NCBI RefSeq assembly: GCF_002095475.1
Contig: NZ_MLFR01000003.1
Location: 1-64,000 of the forward strand
Direction: 5' to 3'
DNA length: 64,000 nucleotides
DNA from: Pantoea rwandensis
GTDB taxonomy: Bacteria > Pseudomonadota > Gammaproteobacteria > Enterobacterales > Enterobacteriaceae
The notes below the pieces were generated by a model. The model searched no databases and was not told the DNA's origin. It saw only the letters and a list, made by a program, of their open reading frames with translations. This document shows, piece after piece, positions 22,420 through 35,279 of this stretch (position 1 is its first letter; each line of letters begins with the position of its first letter). The position numbers were made by a program, and so were the translations under genes.

Positions 22420-23961
22420 ATGCAACTGAATTCCACCGAAATCAGCGAACTGATCAAGCAGCGCATTGCTCAGTTCAATGTGGTGAGCGAAGCTCACAAC
22501 GAAGGTACTATTGTTTCTGTAAGTGACGGTATCATCCGCGTACACGGCCTGGCCGATGTCATGCAGGGTGAGATGATTGCCCTGCCGGGTAACCGTTACG
22601 CTATCGCACTGAACCTCGAGCGTGACTCGGTTGGTGCAGTAGTGATGGGTCCGTACGCTGACCTCGCCGAAGGCATGAAGGTTAAATGTACTGGCCGTAT
22701 TCTTGAAGTTCCAGTTGGCCGTGGCCTGCTGGGCCGTGTGGTGAACACCCTGGGTGCACCGATCGACGGTAAAGGCGCAATCGAAAACGACGGCTTCTCG
22801 CCTGTTGAAATGATTGCACCGGGCGTTATCGACCGTCAGTCAGTAGACCAGCCTGTTCAAACCGGTTACAAATCTGTCGATGCGATGATTCCAATCGGCC
22901 GTGGCCAGCGTGAGCTGATCATCGGTGACCGTCAGACCGGTAAAACCGCAATGGCAATCGACGCCATCATCAACCAGCGCGATTCAGGCATCAAGTGTGT
23001 CTACGTTGCGATTGGTCAGAAAGCGTCAACCATTTCTAACGTGGTACGTAAGCTGGAAGAGCACGGTGCGCTGTCTAACACCATCGTGGTTGTTGCTTCT
23101 GCTTCTGAATCAGCAGCACTGCAGTACCTGTCACCTTACGCCGGTTGTGCGATGGGTGAGTACTTCCGTGACCGCGGTGAAGATGCGCTGATCGTATACG
23201 ATGACCTGTCTAAGCAGGCTATTGCTTATCGTCAGATTTCACTGCTGCTGCGCCGTCCACCAGGTCGTGAAGCATTCCCAGGCGACGTGTTCTATCTCCA
23301 CTCTCGTCTGCTGGAGCGTGCATCACGCGTTAGCGCTGACTACGTTGAGCGCTTCACCAAAGGTGAAGTGAAAGGCCAGACCGGTTCTCTGACCGCGCTG
23401 CCAATCATCGAAACTCAGGCGGGTGACGTTTCTGCGTTCGTTCCGACCAACGTAATCTCGATTACTGATGGTCAGATCTTCCTGGAATCAAACCTGTTCA
23501 ACTCCGGTATTCGTCCGGCCGTTAACCCGGGTATCTCTGTATCCCGTGTTGGTGGTGCTGCACAGACCAAGATCATCAAGAAACTGTCCGGTGGTATTCG
23601 TACCGCTTTGGCACAGTATCGTGAACTGGCTGCGTTCTCGCAGTTCGCTTCAGATCTGGACGATGCAACGCGTAAACAGCTGAGCCACGGTCAGAAAGTG
23701 ACCGAGTTGCTGAAACAGAAACAGTATGCGCCGATGTCAGTCGCGCAACAGGGTCTGGTGCTGTTTGCTGCTGAGCGCGGCTTCCTGAACGACGTTGAAC
23801 TGGCGAAAATCGGCAGCTTCGAAGCCGCTCTGCTGGCGTTCGCGGATCGCGACCACGCTGAGCTGATGGCTGAAATCAACCAAGCGGGCAACTTTAACAA
23901 CGATATCGAAGCGAAGCTGAAAAGCTTGCTCGAGACGTTTAAAGCAACCCAGTCCTGGTAA
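22420..23961 (+). CDS. atpA: ATP synthase F1 subunit alpha
   Basis: Regulatory nucleotide-binding subunit of the F1 hexamer. Walker A GDRQTGKT (about 169-176) and the alpha signature [13 protein letters not shown] are intact. ATG 22420 ([14 protein letters not shown]) gives 513 aa, the E. coli length, with GGGGACTGGAG upstream; an in-frame ATG at 22336 inside atpH is not used. Confidence 0.99.
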   Translation: MQLNSTEISELIKQRIAQFNVVSEAHNEGTIVSVSDGIIRVHGLADVMQGEMIALPGNRYAIALNLERDSVGAVVMGPYADLAEGMKVKCTGRILEVPVGRGLLGRVVNTLGAPIDGKGAIENDGFSPVEMIAPGVIDRQSVDQPVQTGYKSVDAMIPIGRGQRELIIGDRQTGKTAMAIDAIINQRDSGIKCVYVAIGQKASTISNVVRKLEEHGALSNTIVVVASASESAALQYLSPYAGCAMGEYFRDRGEDALIVYDDLSKQAIAYRQISLLLRRPPGREAFPGDVFYLHSRLLERASRVSADYVERFTKGEVKGQTGSLTALPIIETQAGDVSAFVPTNVISITDGQIFLESNLFNSGIRPAVNPGISVSRVGGAAQTKIIKKLSGGIRTALAQYRELAAFSQFASDLDDATRKQLSHGQKVTELLKQKQYAPMSVAQQGLVLFAAERGFLNDVELAKIGSFEAALLAFADRDHAELMAEINQAGNFNNDIEAKLKSLLETFKATQSW

Positions 23962-24013
23962 TGTCTGGCGGCTTGTCTGAAAAGGCAGGCCGCAAGGCTT
24001 TGAGGAGAAGCTA

Positions 24014-24880
24014 ATGGCCGGCGCAAAAGAAATACGTAGTAAGATCGGAAGCGTAAAAAATACGCAGAAGATCACCAAAGCGATGGAAATGGTCGCCGCC
24101 TCCAAAATGCGTAAAACGCAGGAACGCATGGCGGCCAGCCGTCCGTATGCAGATACCATGCGCAAAGTGATTGGTCACCTTGCACTTGGCAATCTGGAAT
24201 ACAAGCACCCTTACCTGGATGAGCGTGACGTTAAGCGCGTCGGCTACCTGGTCGTTTCGACTGACCGCGGGCTTTGTGGTGGTTTGAACATTAACTTGTT
24301 CAAGAAATTGCTGGCAGATATGAAAGGCTGGGCTGATAAAGGCGTGCAGAGCGATCTGGCGATTATCGGTTCTAAAGGCAATTCATTCTTCGGCTCTGTA
24401 GGTGGCAACATCGTGGCACAGGTTACCGGTATGGGCGATAAGCCTGCACTGTCTGATCTTATCGGCCCAGTAAAAGTGATGTTGCAGGCCTATGATGAAG
24501 GCCGCATCGACAAGCTGTATATCGTCGGCAACAAGTTTAATAACACCATGTCTCAGACTCCGACCATTACCCAACTGCTGCCGTTACCGCCAGCGGAAGG
24601 TGAAGAAGAGATGAAGGCGAAGACCTGGGATTACCTGTACGAACCCGATCCGAAAGCGCTGCTGGATACCCTGCTGCGCCGTTATGTCGAATCGCAGGTT
24701 TATCAGGGTGTGGTGGAAAACCTGGCCAGTGAGCAGGCCGCACGTATGGTGGCAATGAAAGCTGCAACCGATAACGGCGGAAACCTGATCAAAGAGCTGC
24801 AGTTGGTTTACAACAAAGCTCGTCAGGCCAGCATCACCCAGGAACTTACCGAGATCGTCTCGGGAGCCTCCGCGGTTTAA
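24014..24880 (+). CDS. atpG: ATP synthase F1 subunit gamma
   Basis: Central rotor shaft driving conformational change in the beta subunits. Conserved N-terminal helix [20 protein letters not shown] and C-terminal helix [15 protein letters not shown] are visible, and the middle Rossmann-like part has [12 protein letters not shown]. 288 aa against 287 in E. coli. Confidence 0.98.
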   Translation: MAGAKEIRSKIGSVKNTQKITKAMEMVAASKMRKTQERMAASRPYADTMRKVIGHLALGNLEYKHPYLDERDVKRVGYLVVSTDRGLCGGLNINLFKKLLADMKGWADKGVQSDLAIIGSKGNSFFGSVGGNIVAQVTGMGDKPALSDLIGPVKVMLQAYDEGRIDKLYIVGNKFNNTMSQTPTITQLLPLPPAEGEEEMKAKTWDYLYEPDPKALLDTLLRRYVESQVYQGVVENLASEQAARMVAMKAATDNGGNLIKELQLVYNKARQASITQELTEIVSGASAV

Positions 24881-26341
<1,461 letters not shown>

Positions 26342-26365
26342 TAACGGTTTCCCAGGAGGAATAGT

Positions 26366-26785
26366 ATGGCTATGACTTATCATCTGGATGTTGTCAGCGC
26401 GGAGCAGCAAATGTTCTCCGGTCTGGTTCAGCGTATCCAGGTGTCAGGTAGTGAAGGTGAGCTGGGTATTCATCCTGGCCACGCCCCACTGCTGACAGCC
26501 ATCAAGCCTGGTATGATTCGCATCGTGAAACAGCACGGCGAAGAGGAGTATATCTACCTCTCTGGCGGCGTGCTGGAAGTACAGCCGGGCAGCACGACCG
26601 TTCTGGCCGACACTGCGATTCGCGGTGAAGACCTCGACGAAGCGCGCGCGCTGGAAGCGAAACGTAAAGCAGAAGAGCACATGAACAGCAGCCACGGTGA
26701 CGTGGACTATGCTCAGGCCTCTGCGGAACTGGCGAAAGCTATCGCGAAACTGCGTGTAATCGAGCTGACCAAGAAAGCGATGTAA
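26366..26785 (+). CDS. atpC: ATP synthase F1 subunit epsilon
   Basis: Rotor subunit with an N-terminal beta-sandwich ([19 protein letters not shown]) and a C-terminal two-helix hairpin that inhibits ATP hydrolysis. 139 aa as in E. coli. CCAGGAGG ribosome site. Last gene of the atp operon. Confidence 0.98.
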   Translation: MAMTYHLDVVSAEQQMFSGLVQRIQVSGSEGELGIHPGHAPLLTAIKPGMIRIVKQHGEEEYIYLSGGVLEVQPGSTTVLADTAIRGEDLDEARALEAKRKAEEHMNSSHGDVDYAQASAELAKAIAKLRVIELTKKAM

Positions 26786-26804
26786 TCAGGCTTTATGCGT
26801 CACG

Positions 26805-26836
26805 AAATGCCAGCCCATTGGGTTGGCATTTTTTTG
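26805..26836 (+). terminator. Rho-independent terminator of the atp operon
   Basis: Stem AATGCCAGCCC / GGGTTGGCATT with a 3-nt loop, followed by seven T residues, 20 nt after atpC. Confidence 0.95.
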
Positions 26837-26987
26837 CGCGCAATTTATTGCTCGACGTCTAAGTCGGCGCGTCGTTTTATCTCCGATCATCCTTTCATCT
26901 TTATCCGCTAATTTCGTTCCGAGAAAAATGTAGTAATCTCAGGGGTAAACCTTACACTTTCGAAAGTTAAATTGAGTCTGGATAGTT

Positions 26988-28358
26988 ATGTCTACAAGCG
27001 CGATGAGTGTGGTGATCCTGGCCGCTGGCAAAGGCACCCGAATGTATTCCGATCTGCCAAAAGTTCTGCATACCCTGGCATGCAAACCGATGGTTCAGCA
27101 TGTGATCGATGCAGCGACTGGCCTCGGAGCCCAACAGGTGCATCTGGTGTACGGTCACGGCGGCGATCTGCTGCAAGAGAAACTGGCCCACAACACCCTG
27201 AACTGGGTTTTGCAGTCCGAGCAACTGGGTACCGGCCATGCGATGCAGCAGGCGGCACTGTTCTTTGCCGATGACGAAGATATTCTGATGCTGTACGGCG
27301 ATGTGCCGCTGATCTCCCAACCGACATTGCAACGCCTGCGTGATGCCAAACCGGAAGGCGGAATCGGCCTCCTGACCGTAGTGCTAGACAATCCAACCGG
27401 CTATGGTCGCATCGTGCGTGAGAACGGCACCGTGACCGGCATCATCGAGCAGAAAGATGCATCAGCTGAACAGCTGACAATCCCGGAGATCAACACCGGT
27501 ATTCTGATTGCCAACGGCGGCGATTTGAAACGCTGGCTGGCACAGCTCAACAACAATAATGCGCAGGGTGAATTCTACATCACCGACATCATTGCCATGG
27601 CGCACCACGAAGGTCGCGTCATCAACGCGGTGCACCCGGCGCGTAACAGCGAAACCGATGGCGTGAACAATCGTCTGCAGTTGGCCACGCTTGAGCGCGC
27701 ATATCAGAGCGAGCGGGCAGAACAACTGCTGCTGGCGGGTGTCATGCTGCGCGATCCTGCACGTTTCGACCTGCGCGGTACGCTGCAACATGGACGTGAC
27801 GTTGAGATCGATACCAACGTTATCATTGAAGGCACGGTGTCATTGGGCAACCGCGTGAAGATAGGCGCTGGTTGCATCATCAAAAACAGCGTGATAGCTG
27901 ATGATTGTGAAATCAGCCCTTATTCAGTGATCGAAGATGCCACATTGGCTGCAGCTTGTACCGTTGGGCCGTTCGCGCGTCTGCGCCCGGGCAGTGAGCT
28001 GGCGGAAGAGGCGCACGTGGGCAATTTCGTTGAGATGAAAAAAGCCACGCTGGGCAAAGGATCTAAAGCCGGCCATCTCTCCTATCTTGGCGATGCTGAA
28101 ATTGGTGCGGGCGTGAACATAGGAGCGGGCACCATTACCTGCAACTACGATGGCGCCAACAAATTCAAAACTATCATCGGCGATAACGTGTTTGTTGGGT
28201 CCGATACGCAATTGGTCGCACCGGTTACGGTCGCGGCGGGCGCCACTATTGCAGCAGGCACCACGGTAATGAAAGACGTCCTGGCTGACGATCTGGTCTA
28301 TAACCGTAAAGAACAAAATCAGAAGTCTGGCTGGCAACGTCCGGTTAAGAAAAAATAA
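26988..28358 (+). CDS. glmU: Bifunctional GlcN-1-P acetyltransferase / GlcNAc-1-P uridyltransferase GlmU
   Basis: Makes UDP-GlcNAc from glucosamine 1-phosphate in two steps for peptidoglycan and LPS. The N-terminal pyrophosphorylase domain has [18 protein letters not shown] (residues 11-28); the C-terminal half is a left-handed beta-helix of hexapeptide repeats with NYDGANKF. 456 aa as in E. coli. It precedes glmS, so the pathway's first and last enzymes are paired. Confidence 0.99.
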   Translation: MSTSAMSVVILAAGKGTRMYSDLPKVLHTLACKPMVQHVIDAATGLGAQQVHLVYGHGGDLLQEKLAHNTLNWVLQSEQLGTGHAMQQAALFFADDEDILMLYGDVPLISQPTLQRLRDAKPEGGIGLLTVVLDNPTGYGRIVRENGTVTGIIEQKDASAEQLTIPEINTGILIANGGDLKRWLAQLNNNNAQGEFYITDIIAMAHHEGRVINAVHPARNSETDGVNNRLQLATLERAYQSERAEQLLLAGVMLRDPARFDLRGTLQHGRDVEIDTNVIIEGTVSLGNRVKIGAGCIIKNSVIADDCEISPYSVIEDATLAAACTVGPFARLRPGSELAEEAHVGNFVEMKKATLGKGSKAGHLSYLGDAEIGAGVNIGAGTITCNYDGANKFKTIIGDNVFVGSDTQLVAPVTVAAGATIAAGTTVMKDVLADDLVYNRKEQNQKSGWQRPVKKK

Positions 28359-28396
28359 ATTTTAAGGGTCGGCAAAGATCGGCTCGTAGGAAAAAA

Positions 28397-28521
28397 CTAC
28401 CCAAAATAATTCGAGTTGCAGGAAGGTGGCAGCTACATGAATCCTCAGGAGTTTACTGAAGCAAGTGACTGAGGTGAATGCATGTAGCCCATGTACCTGA
28501 AATTTGAAGTATGAAGGGTAG
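28397..28521 (+). repeat. ERIC element between glmU and glmS
   Basis: 125-bp enterobacterial repetitive intergenic consensus (IRU) element. Ends are the inverted CTACCC / GGGTAG; next to them lie AATAATTCGAGTTGCAG on the left and TTTGAAGTATGA on the right. The core AAGCAAGTGACTGAGGTGAA closely matches the published ERIC core. It occupies about half of the glmU-glmS gap. Confidence 0.9.
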
Positions 28522-28605
28522 ATCCCCCCACTCTCTACAAGGCTCGGGGGAAATCAGGTCAGATGACAACGCAATGGCCGAAAGCCATGAAGTCAGGAAA
28601 CTATT

Positions 28606-30435
28606 ATGTGTGGAATTGTTGGTGCAGTAGCGCAGCGTGACATCGCAGAAATTCTGCTGGAAGGTCTGCGTCGTCTTGAATATCGCGGTTATGACTCTGC
28701 CGGTCTCGCAGTGGTTGACGCGCAGGGCCATATGACGCGTCTGCGTCGTCTGGGGAAAGTGGCAAATCTGGCAGAAGCGGCAGAGCAGCAGCCGCTGGTG
28801 GGCGGAACGGGTATTGCTCATACGCGTTGGGCCACTCATGGTGAGCCGTCAGAAGCCAATGCGCACCCGCATATCTCTGAGCACATCATTATTGTGCACA
28901 ACGGTATTATCGAAAATCATGAGCCATTGCGTGCGCAGATGATCGAACGCGGCTACCGCTTTGCCTCAGAAACCGACACCGAAGTGGTGGCGCATCTGGT
29001 GCATTGGGAGCAGAAGCAGGGAGGCACGTTGCGCGAAGTGGTGCTGCGCGTGATCCCGCAACTGCGTGGTGCTTATGGCATGGTGATCATGGACAGTCGC
29101 GATCCGTCCGTGCTGGTGGCCGCCCGTTCAGGTAGCCCCTTGGTGATTGGCCGTGGCGTGGGCGAGAACTTTATCGCTTCTGACCAACTGGCGCTATTGC
29201 CGGTGACCCGCCGCTTTATGTACCTTGAAGAGGGCGATATTGCGGAGATTACTCGCCGTGAAGTCACCATCATCGATCGTGATGGCAAGCCAGCAAAACG
29301 CGCGGAAATCGAGTCAACGGCGCAGTACGATGCCGGTGATAAGGGGACTTATCGCCACTACATGCAGAAAGAGATCTACGAGCAGCCAAACGCGATTAAA
29401 AACACCATTAGCGGTCGTTTTAATCATGGGCAAATCGATCTCAGCGAACTGGGTGCCAATGCAGAAGCCTTGCTGAGCAAGGTTGAGCACATCCAGATTA
29501 TCGCCTGCGGCACTTCGTATAACTCTGGGATGGTGTCACGCTACTGGTTTGAGTCGCTGGCCAACCTTCCTTGCGATGTGGAAATCGCCTCTGAATTCCG
29601 CTATCGCAAATCCGCTGTGCGTAAAAACAGCTTGCTGATCACTCTGTCGCAATCGGGTGAAACTGCCGATACGCTGGCCGCGCTGCGTCTGTCAAAAGAA
29701 CTGGGTTATCTCGGTTCGCTGGCTATCTGTAACGTTGCCGGCTCTTCGCTGGTGCGTGAATCCGATCTGGCGCTGATGACCAAAGCCGGCACCGAAATTG
29801 GTGTGGCCTCGACCAAAGCCTTTACCACCCAGTTGGCGGTGTTGCTGATGCTGGTGGCAAAACTCGGCCGTCTGCACGGTATGAAGCCGGAAACAGAGCA
29901 TGAGATCGTGCATGCGCTGCAGGCATTGCCAAGCCGCATTGAGCAGATGTTGGCGCAGGATAAAGTGATTGAAAGCCTGGCCGAAGGTTTCTCGGACAAG
30001 CATCATGCGTTGTTCCTGGGTCGTGGCGATCAGTATCCGATCGCGATGGAAGGCGCGCTGAAGCTGAAGGAGATCTCCTATATCCACGCTGAAGCCTACG
30101 CCGCCGGAGAGCTGAAACACGGTCCGCTGGCGCTGATTGATGCCGATATGCCGGTCATCGTGGTGGCGCCAAATAACGAGCTGCTGGAGAAGCTAAAATC
30201 CAACATCGAAGAGGTACGTGCACGCGGCGGTCTGCTGTATGTGTTTGCCGACCAGGATGCGGGTTTCACCGACAGCGATGGCATGAAAATCATCTCTCTG
30301 CCACACGTTGAAGAAGTCATTGCACCGATCTTCTACACCGTACCGTTACAGCTGCTTTCGTATCACGTTGCGCTGATTAAAGGGACAGATGTTGACCAGC
30401 CACGTAACCTGGCAAAATCGGTTACCGTTGAATAA
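28606..30435 (+). CDS. glmS: Glutamine--fructose-6-phosphate aminotransferase GlmS
   Basis: First committed step to amino sugars: fructose 6-phosphate plus glutamine gives glucosamine 6-phosphate. The N-terminal glutaminase domain starts MCGIVGAV with the nucleophile Cys at position 2; two SIS isomerase domains follow ([19 protein letters not shown]) and the C-terminus is LAKSVTVE. 609 aa as in E. coli. In E. coli the message is controlled by the sRNAs GlmZ/GlmY; here an ERIC element lies in the leader. Confidence 0.99.
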   Translation: MCGIVGAVAQRDIAEILLEGLRRLEYRGYDSAGLAVVDAQGHMTRLRRLGKVANLAEAAEQQPLVGGTGIAHTRWATHGEPSEANAHPHISEHIIIVHNGIIENHEPLRAQMIERGYRFASETDTEVVAHLVHWEQKQGGTLREVVLRVIPQLRGAYGMVIMDSRDPSVLVAARSGSPLVIGRGVGENFIASDQLALLPVTRRFMYLEEGDIAEITRREVTIIDRDGKPAKRAEIESTAQYDAGDKGTYRHYMQKEIYEQPNAIKNTISGRFNHGQIDLSELGANAEALLSKVEHIQIIACGTSYNSGMVSRYWFESLANLPCDVEIASEFRYRKSAVRKNSLLITLSQSGETADTLAALRLSKELGYLGSLAICNVAGSSLVRESDLALMTKAGTEIGVASTKAFTTQLAVLLMLVAKLGRLHGMKPETEHEIVHALQALPSRIEQMLAQDKVIESLAEGFSDKHHALFLGRGDQYPIAMEGALKLKEISYIHAEAYAAGELKHGPLALIDADMPVIVVAPNNELLEKLKSNIEEVRARGGLLYVFADQDAGFTDSDGMKIISLPHVEEVIAPIFYTVPLQLLSYHVALIKGTDVDQPRNLAKSVTVE

Positions 30436-30462
30436 TCAGTAAAAATGGCGGGCCTGCAAGGG
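30400..30462 (+). other. attTn7 site, unoccupied
   Basis: The last ~36 bp of glmS (CCACGTAACCTGGCAAAATC onward) match the conserved TnsD recognition region. Tn7 inserts about 25 bp past the glmS stop, here near 30460 in the terminator loop. The sequence runs intact into the pstS promoter, so no Tn7-like element is present. Confidence 0.75.
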
Positions 30463-30480
30463 GCCCGCTTAGATTTTAAT
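30448..30480 (+). terminator. Terminator of glmS
   Basis: 7-bp stem GCGGGCC / GGCCCGC with a 7-nt loop, followed by TTAGATTTTAA, 12 nt after the stop codon. Confidence 0.75.
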
Positions 30481-30482
30481 CG

Positions 30483-30533
30483 GTGTCATATAACTGTCAT
30501 ATTTCGTACATTTCACTGTCATCAAACTGTCCT
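30483..30533 (+). promoter_or_regulatory. Two Pho boxes upstream of pstS
   Basis: Four CTGTCAT-type half-sites form two boxes: 30483-30500 (GTGTCATATAACTGTCAT) and 30516-30533 (CTGTCATCAAACTGTCCT), each with 11-bp half-site spacing. PhoB binding here would activate pstSCAB-phoU under phosphate starvation. Confidence 0.9.
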
Positions 30534-30613
30534 ATTTTCCCTCCAGCAGCAATCACTGACTCCTACTAAAAAAGGCAATGAGCCTGATTTTCTTTAAATC
30601 CCCTGGAGGGAAC

Positions 30614-31657
30614 ATGACACTGATGCGTACATCCGTAGCCCGAATCCTCGCCGCCACCTTCGCAGTAAGCGCGGTATCTGCATTTGCAGCGACCGACCTG
30701 ACTGGCGCTGGCGGTACATTCCCGGCACCGGTTTATGCCAAGTGGGCAGCAGAATACCAGCAAGCCACCGGTAGCAAAGTGAACTATCAGGGTATTGGTT
30801 CTTCAGGCGGCGTTAAGCAGATCATCGCTAAAACCGTTGATTTCGGTGCGTCAGATGCGCCGATGGCTGATGCCGATTTGGAAAAAAATGGCCTGTTCCA
30901 GTTCCCTACCGTTATCGGTGGCGTGGTGCTGGCCGTTAACATCCCAGGCGTGAAATCAGGCGAACTGACGCTGGACGGCAAAACCGTTGGCGACATCTAC
31001 CTGGGTAACATCAAAAAGTGGAACGACCCGGCGATCACTAAACTGAACCCAGGCGTGAAACTGCCAGACACCAACATCAACGTGGTTCGCCGTGCTGATG
31101 GTTCAGGTACTTCTTTCGTGTTCACCAGCTACCTGTCTAAAGTAAACGCAGACTGGAACAGCAAAATTGGTAAAGGTAACACCGTTAACTGGCCAACCGG
31201 TCTGGGCGGTAAAGGTAACGATGGCGTAGCAGCCTTCGTGCAGCGTCTGCCAGGTTCAATCGGCTACGTAGAGTATGCGTACGCTAAGCAGAACAACCTG
31301 ACCTACACCAAACTGATGGATGCAGATGGCAAGCCAGTTGCTCCGAGCGAAACCAGCTTCTCAAACTCTGCTAAAGGCGCAGACTGGAGCAAATCTTTCG
31401 CTCAAGACCTGACCTTCCAGAAAGGTGCAGATGCATGGCCAATCTCTTCTACCACCTTCATCCTGATCTACAAAGAGCAGGCTGATGCGGCTAAAGGTGC
31501 AGAAGTGATGAAGTTCTTCGACTGGGCTTATAAAGGTGGCAGCAAAACTGCAACCGCACTGGATTACGCCGCGCTGCCAGAAAGCGTTGCTAACCAGATT
31601 CGTACTGCCTGGAAAGCGAACATCAAAGACAGCGCCGGCAAAGCGATTTACAAGTAA
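30614..31657 (+). CDS. pstS: Phosphate ABC transporter periplasmic binding protein PstS
   Basis: High-affinity periplasmic phosphate receptor. Signal peptide of about 26 residues ([20 protein letters not shown], cleavage at AFA-A), then [18 protein letters not shown] and the phosphate ligands in [11 protein letters not shown] and [16 protein letters not shown] 30614 follows a CTGGAGGG site; 347 aa, close to E. coli's 346. First gene of the Pho-regulated pst operon. Confidence 0.98.
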   Translation: MTLMRTSVARILAATFAVSAVSAFAATDLTGAGGTFPAPVYAKWAAEYQQATGSKVNYQGIGSSGGVKQIIAKTVDFGASDAPMADADLEKNGLFQFPTVIGGVVLAVNIPGVKSGELTLDGKTVGDIYLGNIKKWNDPAITKLNPGVKLPDTNINVVRRADGSGTSFVFTSYLSKVNADWNSKIGKGNTVNWPTGLGGKGNDGVAAFVQRLPGSIGYVEYAYAKQNNLTYTKLMDADGKPVAPSETSFSNSAKGADWSKSFAQDLTFQKGADAWPISSTTFILIYKEQADAAKGAEVMKFFDWAYKGGSKTATALDYAALPESVANQIRTAWKANIKDSAGKAIYK

Positions 31658-31697
31658 GTGAATAACCCGGTCAGCCTACCTGACTGACCAACCCGAT

Positions 31698-31718
31698 GGG
31701 CGGCATTTGATGCCGCCC
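31698..31718 (+). repeat. Palindrome in the pstS-pstC gap
   Basis: 9-bp stem GGGCGGCAT / ATGCCGCCC with a 3-nt loop. Its sequence resembles the REP-like palindromes elsewhere in the window, but the GTAG head is absent. In this position it probably stabilises pstS message or attenuates entry into pstC. Confidence 0.65.
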
Positions 31719-31746
31719 TGAACTCCCTCTGAGAACCGAGAATTCT

Positions 31747-32709
31747 ATGGCTGCCACTAAGCCGACGTTCAAAGCCCCTGGCAAACAAGGCGACATGATT
31801 TTCGGCGCGCTGGTTAAACTGTCCGCGCTTATCGTGTTGTTGTTGATGGGTGGCATTATCGTCTCCCTGATTTTCTCCTCTTGGCCTAGCATCCAGAAAT
31901 TTGGTTTTTCCTTCTTATGGACCAAAACCTGGGATGCGCCAAACGAACAATTTGGTGCGCTGGTACCGATTTACGGCACCCTCGTCACCTCGATTATTGC
32001 TCTGATCATCGCTGTGCCGGTGAGCTTTGGCATTGCGCTGTTCCTGACGGAGCTGTCGCCTAACTGGCTACGTCGCCCGCTGGGTACCGCGATTGAACTG
32101 CTGGCTGCGATCCCGAGTATCGTTTACGGCATGTGGGGCCTGTTTATCTTCGCGCCACTGTTTGCAGAGTACTTCCAAACACCGGTCGGCAACGTGATGT
32201 CGAACATTCCGATTGTGGGCACCCTGTTCTCAGGCCCGGCATTCGGTATCGGTATCCTGGCCGCGGGCGTTATCCTCGCCATCATGATCATCCCTTACAT
32301 CGCTTCGGTGATGCGTGATGTGTTTGAGCAGACGCCGGTGATGATGAAAGAGTCCGCTTACGGCATTGGTTGCACCACGTGGGAAGTGATCTGGCGCATC
32401 GTACTGCCGTTCACCAAAAACGGTGTGATCGGTGGTGTGATGTTGGGTCTGGGCCGTGCGCTGGGTGAAACCATGGCAGTGACTTTCATCATCGGTAACA
32501 CCTACCAGCTCGACAGCGCCTCGCTGTTTATGCCGGGCAACAGTATCACTTCTGCGCTGGCGAACGAGTTCGCTGAAGCCGAATCAGGTGTCCATGTGGC
32601 GGCGCTGATGGAGCTGGGCCTGATCCTGTTCGTGATTACCTTTATCGTGCTGGCGATCTCTAAACTGATGATCCTGCGCCTGGCGAAGAGTGAAGGAGCC
32701 CGTTCATGA
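31747..32709 (+). CDS. pstC: Phosphate ABC transporter permease PstC
   Basis: One of two membrane subunits of the PstSCAB phosphate importer. Six predicted helices, with the EAA-type ATPase-contact loop around [20 protein letters not shown]. 320 aa (E. coli 319). Its stop overlaps the pstA start (ATGA), giving coupled translation. Confidence 0.98.
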   Translation: MAATKPTFKAPGKQGDMIFGALVKLSALIVLLLMGGIIVSLIFSSWPSIQKFGFSFLWTKTWDAPNEQFGALVPIYGTLVTSIIALIIAVPVSFGIALFLTELSPNWLRRPLGTAIELLAAIPSIVYGMWGLFIFAPLFAEYFQTPVGNVMSNIPIVGTLFSGPAFGIGILAAGVILAIMIIPYIASVMRDVFEQTPVMMKESAYGIGCTTWEVIWRIVLPFTKNGVIGGVMLGLGRALGETMAVTFIIGNTYQLDSASLFMPGNSITSALANEFAEAESGVHVAALMELGLILFVITFIVLAISKLMILRLAKSEGARS

Positions 32710-33593
32710 CAGCTATTGAAATGCAGGCTCGTGCTGAGCTGGAAGCCTCTCGCCGCAAAATGCAGGCGTGGCGCAGTACCAAAAACAAAATCGCGCTGAC
32801 CTTATCGATGCTGACCATGGCCTTTGGCCTGTTCTGGCTGGTGTGGATTCTGTTCACCACCGTCACCAAAGGCATTGATGGTCTGAGCTGGTCACTGTTC
32901 ACTGAATCCACGCCGCCGCCGAACACCGCGGGCGGTGGTTTAGCCAACGCCCTGGTGGGCAGTGGATTATTGATTCTGTGGTCAACGGTAATCGGTACGC
33001 CGCTGGGCATCATGGCGGGCATTTACCTGGCAGAATATGGTCGTAAGCACTGGCTGGCGGAAGTGATTCGTTTTATCAACGACATCCTGCTTTCTGCACC
33101 CTCCATTGTGGTCGGTCTATTTGTCTACACCATTGTGGTCGCACAAATGCAGCACTTCTCTGGCTGGGCCGGGGTAGTGGCGCTGGCACTGTTGCAGATT
33201 CCCATCGTGATTCGTACCTCAGAAAACATGCTGCGTCTGGTACCAGACAGCATGCGTGAAGCGGCTTATGCGCTGGGTACGCCGAAATGGAAGATGATTT
33301 CGGCCATTACGCTAAAAGCCTCGGTCTCCGGCATCATTACCGGTGTATTGCTGGCTGTGGCACGTATCGCGGGCGAAACCGCACCGCTGCTGTTTACGGC
33401 GCTGTCGAACCAGTTCTGGAGCACCGACATGATGCAGCCAATCGCGAACTTGCCGGTGACGATTTTCAAATTCGCCATGAGTCCATTTGCCGAGTGGCAA
33501 AGCCTGGCATGGGCGGGTGTGTTGATCATTACCCTGTGCGTGCTGCTGCTGAACATTGTCGCGCGAGTGGTTTTCGCCAAGGGCAAACATTAA
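32706..33593 (+). CDS. pstA: Phosphate ABC transporter permease PstA
   Basis: Second membrane subunit of the phosphate importer, with the EAA-like loop [20 protein letters not shown] and about six helices. 295 aa (E. coli 296). It overlaps pstC by 4 nt. Confidence 0.98.
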   Translation: MTAIEMQARAELEASRRKMQAWRSTKNKIALTLSMLTMAFGLFWLVWILFTTVTKGIDGLSWSLFTESTPPPNTAGGGLANALVGSGLLILWSTVIGTPLGIMAGIYLAEYGRKHWLAEVIRFINDILLSAPSIVVGLFVYTIVVAQMQHFSGWAGVVALALLQIPIVIRTSENMLRLVPDSMREAAYALGTPKWKMISAITLKASVSGIITGVLLAVARIAGETAPLLFTALSNQFWSTDMMQPIANLPVTIFKFAMSPFAEWQSLAWAGVLIITLCVLLLNIVARVVFAKGKH

Positions 33594-33634
33594 TTTCCCG
33601 GCGCGGCTTCGGCGGCGCTGCACATGAGAGATGA

Positions 33635-34411
<777 letters not shown>

Positions 34412-34425
34412 TTCAGGAGACGCAC

Positions 34426-35160
34426 ATGGACAATTTGAATCTGAATAAACACATCTCCGGTCAGTTCAACGCGGAGCTGGAACACATTCGCACTCAGGTC
34501 ATGATCATGGGTGGCATGGTGGAGCAGCAGCTCACCGACGCCATTACCGCGATGCATAACCAAGATGGCGAGCTGGCACGTCGCGTGATCGACGGCGACC
34601 AGAAGGTCAACATGATGGAAGTGGAGATTGATGAAGCCTGCGTGCGCATCATCGCCAAACGCCAGCCCACCGCGATTGATTTGCGTCTGGTGATGGCGAT
34701 TATCAAAACCATCTCTGAGCTGGAACGTATCGGTGACGTTGCGGAGAAAATAAGCCGCACCGCACTCGAGAAGTTCAGCCAGCAGCACCTGCCTTTGCTG
34801 GTCAGCCTTGAATCTCTCGGCCGCCACACCGTGCAGATGCTGCATGACGTGCTGGATGCCTTCGCGCGTATGGACCTTAATGAAGCGATTAAGATCTACC
34901 GCGAAGACAAAAAGGTTGATAAAGAGTACGAAGGCATTGTGCGTCAGCTGATGACCTACATGATGGAAGATCCACGCACCATCCCAAGCGTACTGACGGC
35001 CCTGTTCTGTGCTCGCGCCATTGAGCGTATCGGTGACCGCTGCCAAAACATCTGCGAAATTATCTTCTATTTCGTTAAAGGTCAGGATTTCCGTCACGTT
35101 GGCGGCGACAAGTTGGATGAACTGCTGTCAGGTGATGACGGCAGCAATAAACCCTCTTAA
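34426..35160 (+). CDS. phoU: Phosphate signalling protein PhoU
   Basis: Negative regulator linking Pst transport activity to PhoR/PhoB. Two three-helix bundles, each with the metal-binding E-x-x-x-D type helix ([12 protein letters not shown] and [12 protein letters not shown]). 244 aa (E. coli 241). It starts 14 nt after pstB with AGGAG upstream and is the last gene of the operon. Confidence 0.98.
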   Translation: MDNLNLNKHISGQFNAELEHIRTQVMIMGGMVEQQLTDAITAMHNQDGELARRVIDGDQKVNMMEVEIDEACVRIIAKRQPTAIDLRLVMAIIKTISELERIGDVAEKISRTALEKFSQQHLPLLVSLESLGRHTVQMLHDVLDAFARMDLNEAIKIYREDKKVDKEYEGIVRQLMTYMMEDPRTIPSVLTALFCARAIERIGDRCQNICEIIFYFVKGQDFRHVGGDKLDELLSGDDGSNKPS

Positions 35161-35170
35161 TTGCTGTTTC

Positions 35171-35204
35171 GGCTGCCTGTTGCCACTGAGGCACACAGGC
35201 AGCC
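35171..35204 (+). terminator. Stem-loop after phoU
   Basis: Perfect 10-bp stem GGCTGCCTGT / ACAGGCAGCC with a 14-nt loop, 10 nt after phoU. It lacks a U-run, so termination efficiency is uncertain. Confidence 0.55.
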
Positions 35205-35279
35205 ATCCTCATTTCTGATTGGTCTCCGCGATTCCCTCTCTTTATACTTGGCGCACTTTTTACTGCCAGGTGCTGTTAC

